This document shows, piece by piece, positions 36,499 to 45,385 of a stretch of 64,000 bases of DNA. The stretch is from the NCBI RefSeq assembly GCF_001542855.1, contig NZ_LNBY01000001.1, forward strand, positions 434,001-498,000, in the 5' to 3' direction. Every line of letters begins with the position of its first letter. Position 1 is the first letter of the stretch. Under the pieces are notes generated by a model. The model saw only the letters and a program-made list of their open reading frames with translations, was not told the DNA's origin and did no database searches. A program made the position numbers and the translations under genes. The stretch comes from Erythrobacter sp. AP23. GTDB lineage: Bacteria; Pseudomonadota; Alphaproteobacteria; Sphingomonadales; Sphingomonadaceae.

Positions 36499-37673
36499 AC
36501 CACCCCGCGCGACTGACCGAAGCGCAGGAGACATCGCTCGCCATCGCAGCCGCGGTGGTGACCGCGAACGCCTATTATATCCATCCGATCATCGGCGACG
36601 TTGCCGACCATTTCGGCGTGAGCCATGCGCGCATCGGGCTCGTGCCCGCGCTCAACCAGCTCGCGCTGGCGGTCGGCATCTTCATGCTGCTGCCACTGGG
36701 CGACCGGATTTCCAACCGCCGGCTAACGATCGCCTTCGCCACCGGCCAGACCGCCTCGCTGGCTATCATGACGCTGGCAAAGGGCTTCACCCTGTTCGTG
36801 ATCGGCTCCACCCTGCTCGGCTACTTCACCATCGCGCCCTATCTCCTGCCCGCCTACGCCTCAAAACGCGTCGCGCCGGAACGGCTCGGCCAGGTCACGG
36901 CCAAACTCGCCGCCGGCGTCATTCTCGGCATTCTGGTTGCGCGGGTTGGCGCCGGTGTCGTCGCAGAATATTATGGCTGGCGCGCCGTATACTGGATCGC
37001 GACAGCGCTGATGCTGTCCGTCACCCTCGCCCTCCCCCGCCTGATGGAGGGCGGCGAACGTTCGGCCGGCGACCGGCAATCCTACGGCAGCCTGCTTCTT
37101 TCGGTCTTTCCGCTGGTCACCCGCAACCGCGAGATCCTGTTGTCGGGCGCCATCCAGGGGCTGAATTTTGCGCAATTCATCGCGGTCTGGCTCGGACTCG
37201 CGCTCTACCTGACCTCGCCGAAGATGGGCTACGGTACGGATACGGTGGGCTATCTGGCGGGTCTCGCCGCAGTCAGCATCGTGTCGACCCCGCGACTGGG
37301 GCGATGGGCAGACCATGTCGGCCCGCGAAAGGCGCGTACCATTTTTGCGGTCGTCCAGCTCATCGGCATCCTCCTCCTATGGCCGCTGGGAGGGTCGCTA
37401 TGGGGCCTTCTCGTGCCGCTGTTCATCGCCAACCTCGTCGGGCCGGGCGTCGACGTCACGGGACGGATGACCTTCCTCGCGCTCGATCCCGCGATCAGGA
37501 CGCGCCTGACCACGGTCTATGTCGTCATCATGTTCATTGGCGGCGGGCTCGGAAGCTGGGCCGGCACCGCCGCCTACGATGCCTTCGGCTGGGCCGGTAC
37601 CTGTATCCTGCTGGGCGCGTGCTCGCTGGTGCTCAGCGGCCTTGCCATGGTGGGGCGTCGCTATGGAAGGTAA
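36495..37673 (+). CDS. Major facilitator superfamily transporter
   Basis: A 392-residue transporter with twelve predicted helices. The A-like motif is LPLGDRISNRRLTIAFATG after helix 2 and the mirrored ADHVGPRKARTIF between helices 8 and 9. The helix-1 segment AAAVVTANAYYIHPIIGDVADHFG is typical of drug- or small-molecule exporters of the DHA kind. The start is a TTG overlapping the dehalogenase stop (TTGA); no ATG lies before helix 2. It ends next to the tRNA-Arg gene. Substrate unknown; it may export a product of the dehalogenase or be an unrelated neighbour. Confidence 0.88.
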   Translation: MNHPARLTEAQETSLAIAAAVVTANAYYIHPIIGDVADHFGVSHARIGLVPALNQLALAVGIFMLLPLGDRISNRRLTIAFATGQTASLAIMTLAKGFTLFVIGSTLLGYFTIAPYLLPAYASKRVAPERLGQVTAKLAAGVILGILVARVGAGVVAEYYGWRAVYWIATALMLSVTLALPRLMEGGERSAGDRQSYGSLLLSVFPLVTRNREILLSGAIQGLNFAQFIAVWLGLALYLTSPKMGYGTDTVGYLAGLAAVSIVSTPRLGRWADHVGPRKARTIFAVVQLIGILLLWPLGGSLWGLLVPLFIANLVGPGVDVTGRMTFLALDPAIRTRLTTVYVVIMFIGGGLGSWAGTAAYDAFGWAGTCILLGACSLVLSGLAMVGRRYGR

Positions 37674-37750
37674 TGGTGCGCCCGACAGGATTCGAACCTG
37701 TGGCCCCCAGATTAGGAATCTGATGCTCTATCCTACTGAGCTACGGGCGC
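37674..37750 (-). tRNA. tRNA-Arg (anticodon CCU)
   Basis: Reading the minus strand, acceptor 5' GCGCCCG (37750-37744) pairs with CGGGCGC before discriminator A, followed by an encoded CCA at 37676-37674. The D-arm GCTCAGTAGGATAGAGC, the anticodon arm with loop TTCCTAA and the T-arm loop TTCGAAT are all regular. CCU reads the AGG arginine codon. The CCA end abuts the TAA of the MFS gene directly. Confidence 0.97.
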
Positions 37751-37788
37751 TTCCCGCCCCCGTATAGCGCTTCGAAAACGCGTGGCAA

Positions 37789-38250
37789 TCAGTTGAGTTC
37801 TTCCGGCGGGGCGACGGGCACCAGAAGCGGAGCCACCGCGATCCCTTCGGCGACCATGTCCTCGGCCTCGTCACGCGTGGCGCGGCCATGGATCGGGGCT
37901 TCGTCGGCCTCGCCATAGTGCATTTCACGCGCCTTCTCCGCGAATTTGTCGCCGACCCACGTACTGCTTTCCAGCGCCTTGGCCTGCGCTTTTGCAAGCG
38001 TTTCGAGCGCCTGTTTGACCGCTGCAGGCATTTCGCCCGTGGCCATCTGCGTGGTTTCGGTGCGCTCGATCGTGCGGGCATTGCCCTTCGCCGGGACCGA
38101 AGGGGCCATAGGCGCCTTGCCGATTTGCGCGCAGCCGCATTGCGGGCACGATAAAAGGCCGGCGGCCTTCTGTTCGGAGAAATCGTCCGAGGAACCGAAC
38201 CAGCCCTCGAACTGGTGGCCTTCGCTGCAGGAGAGGTCGAATACGATCAT
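37789..38250 (-). CDS. DUF1178 family protein
   Basis: A 153-residue soluble protein of unknown function. It begins IVFDLSCSEGHQFEGWF and has a CPQCG pair near residue 36, the family zinc-ribbon-like mark, then PMAPSVPAKGN, a helical middle and EAPIHGRATRDEAEDMVAEGI...LLVPVAPP at the end, all typical of DUF1178. In many alphaproteobacteria it follows a Nit-type amidase and grxC as it does here, so the three probably form an operon read from grxC. Confidence 0.88.
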   Translation of the reverse strand: MIVFDLSCSEGHQFEGWFGSSDDFSEQKAAGLLSCPQCGCAQIGKAPMAPSVPAKGNARTIERTETTQMATGEMPAAVKQALETLAKAQAKALESSTWVGDKFAEKAREMHYGEADEAPIHGRATRDEAEDMVAEGIAVAPLLVPVAPPEELN

Positions 38251-38259
38251 TGCTGCGGC

Positions 38260-39078
38260 CTATTTGGGGATTTCGCACCGGTTGGCAAGGCTCGGAACCT
38301 GTGCCCGCACCTCGGCGATGCGTGCGAGGTCGATATCGGCAAAGCCCAATCCCGGTTTCTCACCGCCCATGTCGAGCGACACTTCGCCCCAGGGATCGAT
38401 CACCAGGCTGTGGCCATAGGTCCGCCGCCCGTCGGCATGTTCGCCAACCTGTGCCGCGGCCACCACGAAAGCGCTCGCCTCGATGGCGCGGGCGCGCTGG
38501 AGTACATGCCAGTGCGCCTTGCCCGTGGGCACGGTGAAGGCTGCGGGAATCGCAATAGAATCGCACCGGGCCCGGCCTAGCGCCTCGAACAGCGCCGGGA
38601 AGCGAATGTCGTAACAGACTGTGAGCCCAAGCTTGCCGACCGGCGTGTCGTCGACCGTGACGACATGCGCGCCGGACTTGTAGGCATTCGATTCGCGCCA
38701 GCTCTCGCCGCTGGCGAGGTCGACATCGAACATGTGTATCTTGTCGTAACGCGCAACAATCTGTCCTAGCAGATCGATCACGAAAGCCCGATTGGCCCAG
38801 CGTGTTCCTTCGCTTTCCACGGCAAGCGAACCAAGCGAAACCCAGATCCCCGCCTTGTGCGCGGCATTGCGGACCCTTGTCAGCGCAGCAGTATCCTCTT
38901 CGCGCTGGATCGAGGCCGCAGCGCGCTTGCGATCGCGGTCGAGCAGGCCCGACATTTCCGGCGTGAACAGCATTTCGGCACCCTCGCCCGCAGCGCGCTC
39001 GACCGCTTCGGCAAGCACGTCGGCATTCGCCTCGGGATCGATGCCCGAGGTCATCTGGAGGACGGCGATTTTCGGCAT
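38260..39078 (-). CDS. Carbon-nitrogen hydrolase of the Nit1/Nit2 type
   Basis: A 272-residue nitrilase-superfamily amidase. The catalytic triad is visible: Glu in FTPEMSG, Lys in YDKIHMFDVDL and Cys in LTVCYDIRFPALFEALG. These Nit-branch enzymes act as omega-amidase or clear deaminated glutathione; the glutaredoxin gene immediately upstream supports the glutathione-repair role (inference). ATG directly follows the grxC stop (TGAATG). Confidence 0.9.
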   Translation of the reverse strand: MPKIAVLQMTSGIDPEANADVLAEAVERAAGEGAEMLFTPEMSGLLDRDRKRAAASIQREEDTAALTRVRNAAHKAGIWVSLGSLAVESEGTRWANRAFVIDLLGQIVARYDKIHMFDVDLASGESWRESNAYKSGAHVVTVDDTPVGKLGLTVCYDIRFPALFEALGRARCDSIAIPAAFTVPTGKAHWHVLQRARAIEASAFVVAAAQVGEHADGRRTYGHSLVIDPWGEVSLDMGGEKPGLGFADIDLARIAEVRAQVPSLANRCEIPK

Positions 39079-39342
39079 TCAGCCCGTCAGCAGCGTGTCG
39101 AGCTTGCCCGAACGCTCGAGCGCGGCGAGCTCATCCGAACCGCCGACATGCGTTTCACCGATGAATATCTGCGGTACGGTCATCGCGTTGGGCGCGCGCT
39201 GGAGCATTTCCTCGCGCTTCGGGCCACCCATGGTGATATCGTGTTCGGCATAATCCACGCCTTTCTCATCGAGCAGGCGTTTGGCGCGGAAACAGTATCC
39301 GCAGCCGAATTTGGTATAGATGTCGACCTGGGGCTGGCTCAT
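39079..39342 (-). CDS. grxC: Glutaredoxin 3
   Basis: An 87-residue dithiol glutaredoxin that reduces protein disulfides with glutathione. The thioredoxin fold starts VDIYTKFGCGYCFRAK with the active-site CGYC; TVPQIFIGETHVGGSDEL gives the cis-proline and the GG glutathione-binding element. Start is the ATG at 39342, with GGGAG 7 bases upstream; an in-frame extension upstream has no conserved sequence. First gene of the grxC-amidase-DUF1178 set and divergent from hsp20. Confidence 0.95.
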   Translation of the reverse strand: MSQPQVDIYTKFGCGYCFRAKRLLDEKGVDYAEHDITMGGPKREEMLQRAPNAMTVPQIFIGETHVGGSDELAALERSGKLDTLLTG

Positions 39343-39389
39343 CGAAACTCCCTTGTTTTCAGCGATCAAGCTAGCGCGCCGTCGGACCA

Positions 39390-39417
39390 CTTGAAAGCGA
39401 TTTCGGCGCTCCTATCT
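39390..39417 (+). promoter_or_regulatory. RpoH (heat-shock sigma32) type promoter of hsp20
   Basis: CTTG at 39390-39393, exactly 17 bases, then CCTATCT at 39411-39417. This fits the alphaproteobacterial RpoH pattern CTTG-N17-CYTATNT at every fixed base; the longer form CTTGAAA is also present. Transcription would start near 39424, leaving a leader of about 84 bases before hsp20. Confidence 0.75.
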
Positions 39418-39423
39418 CGAGTG

Positions 39424-39507
39424 TGTCGCCACAATGGGTGTGGCGGCGACGGGGTGCCGATCACGGGCCCCGCCCTGATAGAATCGCTCACAAGAGGATT
39501 TGTTTCG
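39424..39507 (+). promoter_or_regulatory. ROSE-type RNA thermometer in the hsp20 leader
   Basis: Three successive hairpins fill the leader. Hairpin 1: CGCCACA (39427-39433) with TGTGGCG (39439-39445). Hairpin 2: CGGGG (39450-39454) with CCCCG (39468-39472), plus an inner CCG/CGG. Hairpin 3: AATCGCTC (39482-39489) with GAGGATT (39494-39500), a tight ACAA loop and one bulged G (39486). Hairpin 3 buries the ribosome site AGAGGA, and its UCGCU is the UYGCU motif that defines ROSE elements, whose bulged G makes the helix melt on heating. Confidence 0.72.
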
Positions 39508-39984
39508 ATGAACCGTATGGATCTTACCCCATTCCGCCGCTCAACCGTCGGATTCGACCGCGTGTTCGACCTGATGGAACGCCAGGCGCGCAACGCCGGC
39601 GGCGACAATTACCCCCCCTTCAATATCGAGCGCCGCGGCGATGACGACTATCGCATCACGCTGGCCGTGGCCGGGTTCCGCGAGGGCGATCTCGATATCG
39701 TCGCGCAGCAGAACCTGCTGGTCGTGACCGGCAAGAAGCGCGACGAGTCGAACGAAGGCGAAATGCTGCATGTCGGCATCGCCAATCGCGGTTTCGAGCG
39801 TCGCTTCGAACTGGCCGACTACGTGCGGGTCGCCAATGCCGACCTGGCCGATGGCCTGCTGGTGATCGACCTCGTACGCGAAGTGCCCGATGCGATGAAG
39901 CCCAAGAAGATCGCCATCGGCGGCCAGCAGCCGCTCGAAGTGGTCAAGGACGAAGACCAGGGCGGCGACAGCAAGGCTGCTTGA
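39508..39984 (+). CDS. Small heat-shock protein Hsp20 (IbpA type)
   Basis: A 158-residue alpha-crystallin chaperone that binds unfolding proteins without ATP. N-terminal arm with TPFRRSTVGFDRVFDLME; crystallin core NIERRGDDDYRITLAVAGF to DYVRVANADLADGLLVIDL; C-terminal IAI as the IxI anchor for oligomer assembly. Start at ATG 39508, 9 bases behind AGAGGA. It has an RpoH-type promoter and a ROSE thermometer leader, so control is at both transcription and translation. A GC-rich hairpin follows its stop. Confidence 0.95.
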   Translation: MNRMDLTPFRRSTVGFDRVFDLMERQARNAGGDNYPPFNIERRGDDDYRITLAVAGFREGDLDIVAQQNLLVVTGKKRDESNEGEMLHVGIANRGFERRFELADYVRVANADLADGLLVIDLVREVPDAMKPKKIAIGGQQPLEVVKDEDQGGDSKAA

Positions 39985-40016
39985 GCCTCTTCCAACACAC
40001 AGACTGAACACGAAAA

Positions 40017-40041
40017 GGGGGCGGAACCTGGTTCCGCCCCC
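40017..40041. terminator. Strong hairpin between hsp20 and pyrG
   Basis: An 11-base perfect stem GGGGGCGGAAC (40017-40027) and GTTCCGCCCCC (40031-40041) with a 3-base loop. On the plus strand no U-run follows. On the minus strand it is followed by TTTTCG, so it is better placed to end leftward transcripts from pyrG, though it may also stabilise the 3' end of hsp20 mRNA. Confidence 0.55.
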
Positions 40042-40309
40042 GCGACGTTGTACGCCGCCCTACCCCGAAATCGGCCGTCCGGGTCGCAGAAGACAACCGT
40101 CATCGAGGCAAGCCCCACCGCTTGCTGGCGAAGCGTCTGTCTCGAAAACCCGCGCAAATCCGCCGGGAAACAACGTCATAGTGCCCGACATGTATCAAAA
40201 GATAAACCCGCTGCGCGGGCCGGATTGGATTTTGTCGCGTGCTTACAAGTTCCGGCTCACGGAACTCAACAATATCATAATCTTAGAGATTTTCGGGTTT
40301 TCAGGGCTG
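40042..40309. other. Gene-free region between hsp20 and pyrG
   Basis: About 270 bases between convergent genes with no supported reading frame. It holds a hairpin CCCGC-TGC-GCGGG near 40207-40219 and a dyad AGTTCCG-5-CGGAACT at 40248-40266, neither followed by a U-run on either strand. The section from 40261 to 40309 is AT-richer than its surroundings. Could be a long 3' untranslated region or hold a small RNA; nothing decides this. Confidence 0.35.
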
Positions 40310-41944
40310 CTAGACCAGGCGCGCCTGTTCCAGCGCAGCTCCGACGAATCCGGCGAATAAGGGGTGCGGATCGAACGGTTTCGACTTCAACTCCGGGTGG
40401 AACTGCACGCCGACGAACCAGGGATGGTCGGGACGCTCCACAATCTCCGGCAGAAGGCCATCGGGCGACATGCCCGAAAAGATCAGGCCCTGCTTCTCTA
40501 GCGGTTCGATATAGGCGCCGTTGACTTCGTAACGATGGCGGTGTCGTTCGGAGATCGTCGTCTCACCCCCATAGATGCCCGACACATGACTGTTACCAGC
40601 CAGCTTGGCGTCGTAGGCTCCAAGCCGCATCGTGCCTCCCAGGTCGCCACCGGCTTCGCGGGTCTGGAGGCCCTCTTCGGTCATCCACTCCGTGATTATC
40701 CCGACGACAGGCTGCTCGGTCTCGCCGAATTCGGTCGACGAGGCTTGCTCGTAACCTGCGGAACGCGCCGCCTCGATACATGCCATCTGCATGCCGAGGC
40801 AGATACCGAGGAAGGGTACCTTGCGTTCGCGCGCAAAGCGCACCGCCGCGATCTTGCCTTCGCTGCCACGCTCGCCGAAGCCGCCGGGAACGAGGATGCC
40901 GTGCATCGGCTCGAGCTTGGCGACGATTTCCGCGTCGTCGCCTTCGAAGACTTCCGCGTCGATCCACTTGAGGTTGACCTTGACGCGGTGCGCCATACCT
41001 CCGTGGACAAGCGCCTCGTTCAACGATTTGTACGCGTCTTGCAGGCCGACATACTTGCCGACCACACCGATCGTGACCTCGCCTTCGGGATTGGAATGCC
41101 GATCGACCACATCGTACCAGCGTGACAAATCGGGATCGGGTGCATCGGTGATGCCGAAGGCGCGCAGCACCTCGGTATCGAGGCCTTCGCCGTGATATTG
41201 CAGCGGCACCGAGTAGATCGACGGAGCGTCGAGCGCTGGAATGACCGCTTCCTTGCGCACGTTGCAGAAGTTGGCGATCTTCTGGCGCTCGCCATCGGGA
41301 ATTGGATGCTCGGCGCGGCACAGCAGCACGTCCGGCTTGATACCCAGGCTGGCGAGTTCGCGCACCGAGTGCTGGGTCGGCTTGGTCTTCAGCTCGCCTG
41401 CTGCAGCGATGTAGGGCACCAATGTCACATGGACGCTGAGCGTCTGCCACGGCTCGAGCTCGTTCCGCAGTTGGCGGATGGCTTCCATGAAGGGCAGGCC
41501 TTCGATGTCGCCCACCGTGCCGCCGATCTCGCACAGGATGAAATCGTGGTCGCCCTGGCCCGCCAGCGCGAAAGCCTTGATCTCGTCGGTCACGTGCGGG
41601 ACCACCTGAACCGTCGCACCGAGGTAATCGCCGCGGCGCTCCTTGGCGATGATGTCCTGGTAGATCCTTCCGCTCGTGATGTTGTCGCCCTGATGCGCCG
41701 AAACACCGGTGAAGCGTTCGTAATGGCCCAAATCGAGGTCGGTTTCCGCCCCGTCGTCGGTCACATAGACCTCGCCGTGCTGATACGGGCTCATCGTGCC
41801 CGGATCGACGTTGAGATAGGGGTCGAATTTCCGAATGCGGACCTTGTAGCCACGCGCCTGGAGGAGGGCAGCAAGCGATGCTGCCATGAGACCTTTGCCA
41901 AGCGAGGAGACCACGCCGCCGGTGATAAAGATATACCGCGCCAT
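40310..41944 (-). CDS. pyrG: CTP synthase
   Basis: A 544-residue amidotransferase making CTP from UTP, ATP and glutamine. The synthetase half starts [27 protein letters not shown] and includes [21 protein letters not shown] and [15 protein letters not shown]. The class I glutaminase half has [11 protein letters not shown], the nucleophile in [11 protein letters not shown] and the His/Glu pair in VQFHPELKS. Full normal length. Upstream secG and tpiA on the same strand complete a familiar alphaproteobacterial tpiA-secG-pyrG order. Confidence 0.98.
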   Translation of the reverse strand: MARYIFITGGVVSSLGKGLMAASLAALLQARGYKVRIRKFDPYLNVDPGTMSPYQHGEVYVTDDGAETDLDLGHYERFTGVSAHQGDNITSGRIYQDIIAKERRGDYLGATVQVVPHVTDEIKAFALAGQGDHDFILCEIGGTVGDIEGLPFMEAIRQLRNELEPWQTLSVHVTLVPYIAAAGELKTKPTQHSVRELASLGIKPDVLLCRAEHPIPDGERQKIANFCNVRKEAVIPALDAPSIYSVPLQYHGEGLDTEVLRAFGITDAPDPDLSRWYDVVDRHSNPEGEVTIGVVGKYVGLQDAYKSLNEALVHGGMAHRVKVNLKWIDAEVFEGDDAEIVAKLEPMHGILVPGGFGERGSEGKIAAVRFARERKVPFLGICLGMQMACIEAARSAGYEQASSTEFGETEQPVVGIITEWMTEEGLQTREAGGDLGGTMRLGAYDAKLAGNSHVSGIYGGETTISERHRHRYEVNGAYIEPLEKQGLIFSGMSPDGLLPEIVERPDHPWFVGVQFHPELKSKPFDPHPLFAGFVGAALEQARLV

Positions 41945-42050
41945 GGGAGTCGGGCCTTAAGCTTATTCGTTGAGTCGGGGCAAGCGCAAAGCACCGCAAA
42001 TCGCACCGCGCGGGCGGCGCAATCGAAAGCACCAGCGATTGGGGTGTGAG

Positions 42051-42407
42051 TTACGGGGTGACGTCGGCAAGCGGATCGTCGCTTGCCGGGGCCTCTTCAC
42101 CAGTGGTTGCCGGGCCGAGCGGATCGACGGGCGCCGCCGGAGCGACTGATCGATCGAGCGTCGATTCGATGGCATCGCCGCCCGTCGTGTCCACCGCGAC
42201 GGCAGCCAGCGCAATCGAGAGAATCACGAACAGGACCGCCAGCCATTTTGTGGAACGGGTCAGGAAGTCCGCCGCACCGCGCGCGCTCAGCATGCCCGAG
42301 GGGCTGCCGCCGATACCCAGACCGCCACCTTCGGAGCGTTGCATCAGGATGACGCCGACAAGCGCGGCGGCGACGATCGCCTGGAGGACGGTGAGGAAGA
42401 GGAACAT
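42051..42407 (-). CDS. secG: Preprotein translocase subunit SecG
   Basis: A 118-residue inner-membrane protein assisting SecYE. Two transmembrane helices (residues about 1-21 and 55-72) enclose the conserved loop MQRSEGGGLGIGGSPSGMLSARGAADFLTRST. The C-terminal tail is long, Ala/Pro-rich and acidic, as in many alphaproteobacteria. Between tpiA and pyrG, same strand. Confidence 0.95.
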   Translation of the reverse strand: MFLFLTVLQAIVAAALVGVILMQRSEGGGLGIGGSPSGMLSARGAADFLTRSTKWLAVLFVILSIALAAVAVDTTGGDAIESTLDRSVAPAAPVDPLGPATTGEEAPASDDPLADVTP

Positions 42408-42485
42408 GCGGGTACTCTTGGGACTGGTATCAACGGGCTGAGGCGCATTTAGGCGCGCCTCGGCAAAACGGCAAGCGGCTGGCGA

Positions 42486-43247
42486 TCAGGCCTCTTCGGA
42501 TTCCGAGGCGCCGACGACAATTCCGAGAAAAGTCTCGGCAGAGAGGCTGGCCCCGCCGACGAGCGCCCCGCCCACTTCGGGCGTCGCAAGAATTTCGGGC
42601 GCGTTATCGGGCTTTACCGATCCGCCATAGAGTATCCGGACCGCCGCGGAAGCTTCTTCACCGTATGTCTCGTTAAGCAGTTCGCGGATCGAACGATGCA
42701 TCGCCTCGATGTCTTCCGAGGTGGCGGTGCGACCGGTGCCGATTGCCCAGATCGGTTCGTAGGCAATCGTCAGCCGCTCGGCCGGCTCCCCGAACAGCGG
42801 CAGAGCCGCCTTTATTTGATTCAGTACGAAGCTCTCGGCATCTCCGGCATCGCGCGTCTCCAACGTTTCCCCGCAGCACAGGATCACGCGCAGGCCTGCT
42901 TCGAGCGCCGATTCGATCTTCGCGTTGATCAGCTCGTTGGACTCGCCGTGTCCCTGGCGCCGCTCGCTGTGGCCGAGGATTACGAACTTCGCACCGGCGT
43001 CGGCGATCATCGAAGCATTGATGTCGCCCGTATGTGCGCCTTCTACCCCCGGGTGGCAATCCTGCGCCCCGACACCGATCTGCTCGGCCTCCTTATGCAC
43101 GGCATGGATCAGCGTGTAGGGAGGCGCCACAGCTACTTCGACCTTCATATAGCGCTGCGCAGCACGGTCGATCGCGCGCGCTTCGGAAAGCATTGCGCGC
43201 GTGCCGTTCATTTTCCAGTTTCCGACGATGTAGGGCCGTTCGGCCAT
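42486..43247 (-). CDS. tpiA: Triosephosphate isomerase
   Basis: A 253-residue TIM barrel interconverting dihydroxyacetone phosphate and glyceraldehyde 3-phosphate. The N-terminal VGNWKMNG lysine, the catalytic His of ILGHSERR, the catalytic Glu of AYEPIWAIGTG and the phosphate-binding GGSV and GALVGGASL are all intact. First gene of the tpiA-secG-pyrG run; divergent from ppiD across 196 bases. Confidence 0.98.
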   Translation of the reverse strand: MAERPYIVGNWKMNGTRAMLSEARAIDRAAQRYMKVEVAVAPPYTLIHAVHKEAEQIGVGAQDCHPGVEGAHTGDINASMIADAGAKFVILGHSERRQGHGESNELINAKIESALEAGLRVILCCGETLETRDAGDAESFVLNQIKAALPLFGEPAERLTIAYEPIWAIGTGRTATSEDIEAMHRSIRELLNETYGEEASAAVRILYGGSVKPDNAPEILATPEVGGALVGGASLSAETFLGIVVGASESEEA

Positions 43248-43443
43248 GGGTAGATCCTGCGATATGTCTGGTTGAATGGCCCGCTATATGGGGCTTGAGC
43301 TGCGCTCCGCTAGAGAAGGATTGTTCCCACGTCAAAACCCTTTGCAACCTGTTGCCGACGGGTCGCAGGGGGGATAAAGCGCCCCAACCCATCCAGGCAC
43401 CGCCTGAACGACAGCAGCCAGCCAACGGGATCGCCCGCACGCC

Positions 43444-45378
43444 ATGTTCCAGTTTTTCCGCAATTTCTTCAAGACGAAGCTCGGCCTTGCCATTGCGCTG
43501 GCGTTCCTCGGTCTGATCGCTCTTGCCTTTGCCAGCGCCGATGTTTCGAGCACCGGAACCTTCGGTGGTATTGCCGGCGGCGATCGCGTCGCGGTGGTCG
43601 GCGACGAAAAAATCTCGACTTCGGACCTGTTGCGCGGCGCGAACAACAGCCTTGACCGGGTACGGCAGGAACAACCCACTGCGACAATGCGGGAATTTCT
43701 TCGCGACGGCGGTTTGAACTCGGCTCTGGAGGCCCTGATCAATAGGGCTGCGATCAAGGCCTATGCCGACGAGCATGGCATTCGTGCGGGCGACAATCTG
43801 GTCAACAGCGAGATCCGGATGATCCCGGCCTTCCGCGGGCCCGATGGCAATTTCAGCGAAGACACCTATCGCCAGGCGCTGGCGCAACAGCGCATTACCG
43901 ATGCACAGGTGCGTGAGGATCTCGGAATCGGCCTCCTTTCGCAGCAGATGTTGTTTCCGGCAGGCTTCGGCGCGACCGTGCCGGACAAGCTGGCCTATCG
44001 CTACGCGCAGTTATTCAAGGAACGTCGGGAAGGCTCGATCGCGCTCCTCCCCGCGGCAACCTATGCTCCCTCGGGCGAGCCCGATGCGGAAGTGCTACGC
44101 GCCTTTTACGATAACAACCGAGACGATTTCGTCCGGCCGGAGCGTCGTACGATCCGCTACGCGACCTTCGATTCGGCTGCGTTGGGCGACCGCATCGAAC
44201 CGACTGCTGCCGAGATCGCTGCACGTTACGAGCGCGACGCCGAGCAATATGCGGCTAGCGAGACACGCGATTTCACCCAATTGATCGTGCCCACCGAAGC
44301 CGCGGCCAACTCGATCCGGCAACGGGTGGAGGGCGGAGCACCCTTCGAACAGGTTGCCCGCGAAGCCGGACTGCGCGCTGCGCCGGTCGTCGATGTTGCA
44401 CGAGAAGGCTTGGCCGCGCAGGCCTCGCCAGCTGTCGCCGCCGCCTACTTCTCCGCCGCACGTGGCGAGATGACCCGACCGGCACGCAGCCCGCTCGGCT
44501 GGCACCTGGCACGAATCGATTCGATCGACTCACGACCCGCCCAGAGCCTCGCCCAAGTTCGCGGCGAGATCGCCGACAGCTTGCGCGAGGAAAAACGCGT
44601 TCGCGGCCTCGCCGACCTCGCGACCGAAATCGAGGATCAGCTCGCCGACGGCGCCACGCTGGCCGAGGTGGCCGACGAAATCGACCTTGAGCTGACGACC
44701 GTCGGCCCGGCGCTCGCGAACGGCCGCCTGTTCGAAAATCCGCAGCAAACGGTTCCCGAAGTCTTGCAGCCGGCGCTGGCAACGGCATTCCAGATGGATG
44801 AGGAAGAACCCGAGATCGCTCCGGTCAACGGCGGACAAACCTATCTGGTCTACGAAGTCGGCGACATCACTCCTGCTGCCGTGGCTCCCTATGCAGAAAT
44901 CGAGGAACTGGTCGAGGCGCGCTGGCGGGCCAGCGAAGGGATGAAGGCGGCACAGGCAGCGGCCGACCGCGTGATTGCCCGCCTCCGCAATGGCGACTCG
45001 ATCGCCGATGCTCTGGCTGCGGAAGATCGCCGGGTGCCCCCGGCCCAGTCGATCGACATGACCCGCGAGGACCTCGCGCGCCAGCGCGAGCGGCGCATTC
45101 CACCGCCAATTGCGTTGCTCTTCAGCATGGCCGAAGGCACGGTCAAGAAGCTCGACGCGGGAGGGAATGCCGGTTTCTTCGTGGTCAAGGTCGACGAGAT
45201 CGCGATGGACGACATCGCCCAGGACGACCCGCTGATCGCCCAGGCTCGGCGCCAGATGGGTCCCCTGCTGGGCGACGAATATGCCGAACAGCTCGGGCTG
45301 GCGATGCGGCAGGAACTGGGCGTGTCGCGCAATCAGACGGCCATCGATGCTGTCCGCAGACAGCTCACCGGCAACTGA
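43444..45378 (+). CDS. ppiD: PpiD-like periplasmic peptidyl-prolyl isomerase/chaperone
   Basis: A 644-residue membrane-anchored folding factor. One transmembrane helix (residues about 12-31) is followed by a SurA-like N-terminal region (VAVVGDEKISTSDLL, a helical chaperone core) and one parvulin-like domain around residues 265-365 (RDFTQLIVPTEAAANSI, AAYFSAARGEM, GWHLARID), then more helical sequence. It helps proteins leaving the Sec channel to fold. The parvulin motif is loose, so isomerase activity may be weak or lost, as reported for some PpiD. Seven bases before trpE. Confidence 0.9.
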   Translation: MFQFFRNFFKTKLGLAIALAFLGLIALAFASADVSSTGTFGGIAGGDRVAVVGDEKISTSDLLRGANNSLDRVRQEQPTATMREFLRDGGLNSALEALINRAAIKAYADEHGIRAGDNLVNSEIRMIPAFRGPDGNFSEDTYRQALAQQRITDAQVREDLGIGLLSQQMLFPAGFGATVPDKLAYRYAQLFKERREGSIALLPAATYAPSGEPDAEVLRAFYDNNRDDFVRPERRTIRYATFDSAALGDRIEPTAAEIAARYERDAEQYAASETRDFTQLIVPTEAAANSIRQRVEGGAPFEQVAREAGLRAAPVVDVAREGLAAQASPAVAAAYFSAARGEMTRPARSPLGWHLARIDSIDSRPAQSLAQVRGEIADSLREEKRVRGLADLATEIEDQLADGATLAEVADEIDLELTTVGPALANGRLFENPQQTVPEVLQPALATAFQMDEEEPEIAPVNGGQTYLVYEVGDITPAAVAPYAEIEELVEARWRASEGMKAAQAAADRVIARLRNGDSIADALAAEDRRVPPAQSIDMTREDLARQRERRIPPPIALLFSMAEGTVKKLDAGGNAGFFVVKVDEIAMDDIAQDDPLIAQARRQMGPLLGDEYAEQLGLAMRQELGVSRNQTAIDAVRRQLTGN

Positions 45379-45385
45379 GGCGCGC

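Noticed and set aside
37674..37750. tRNA-Arg as an attachment site of an integrated element
   Set aside because: No integrase, no repeated tRNA 3' end and no phage genes are visible on either side in the window.
40017..40041. Hairpin as the Rho-independent terminator of hsp20
   Set aside because: The 11-bp stem is strong, but no U-run follows on the plus strand; the U-run is on the minus side, facing pyrG transcripts.
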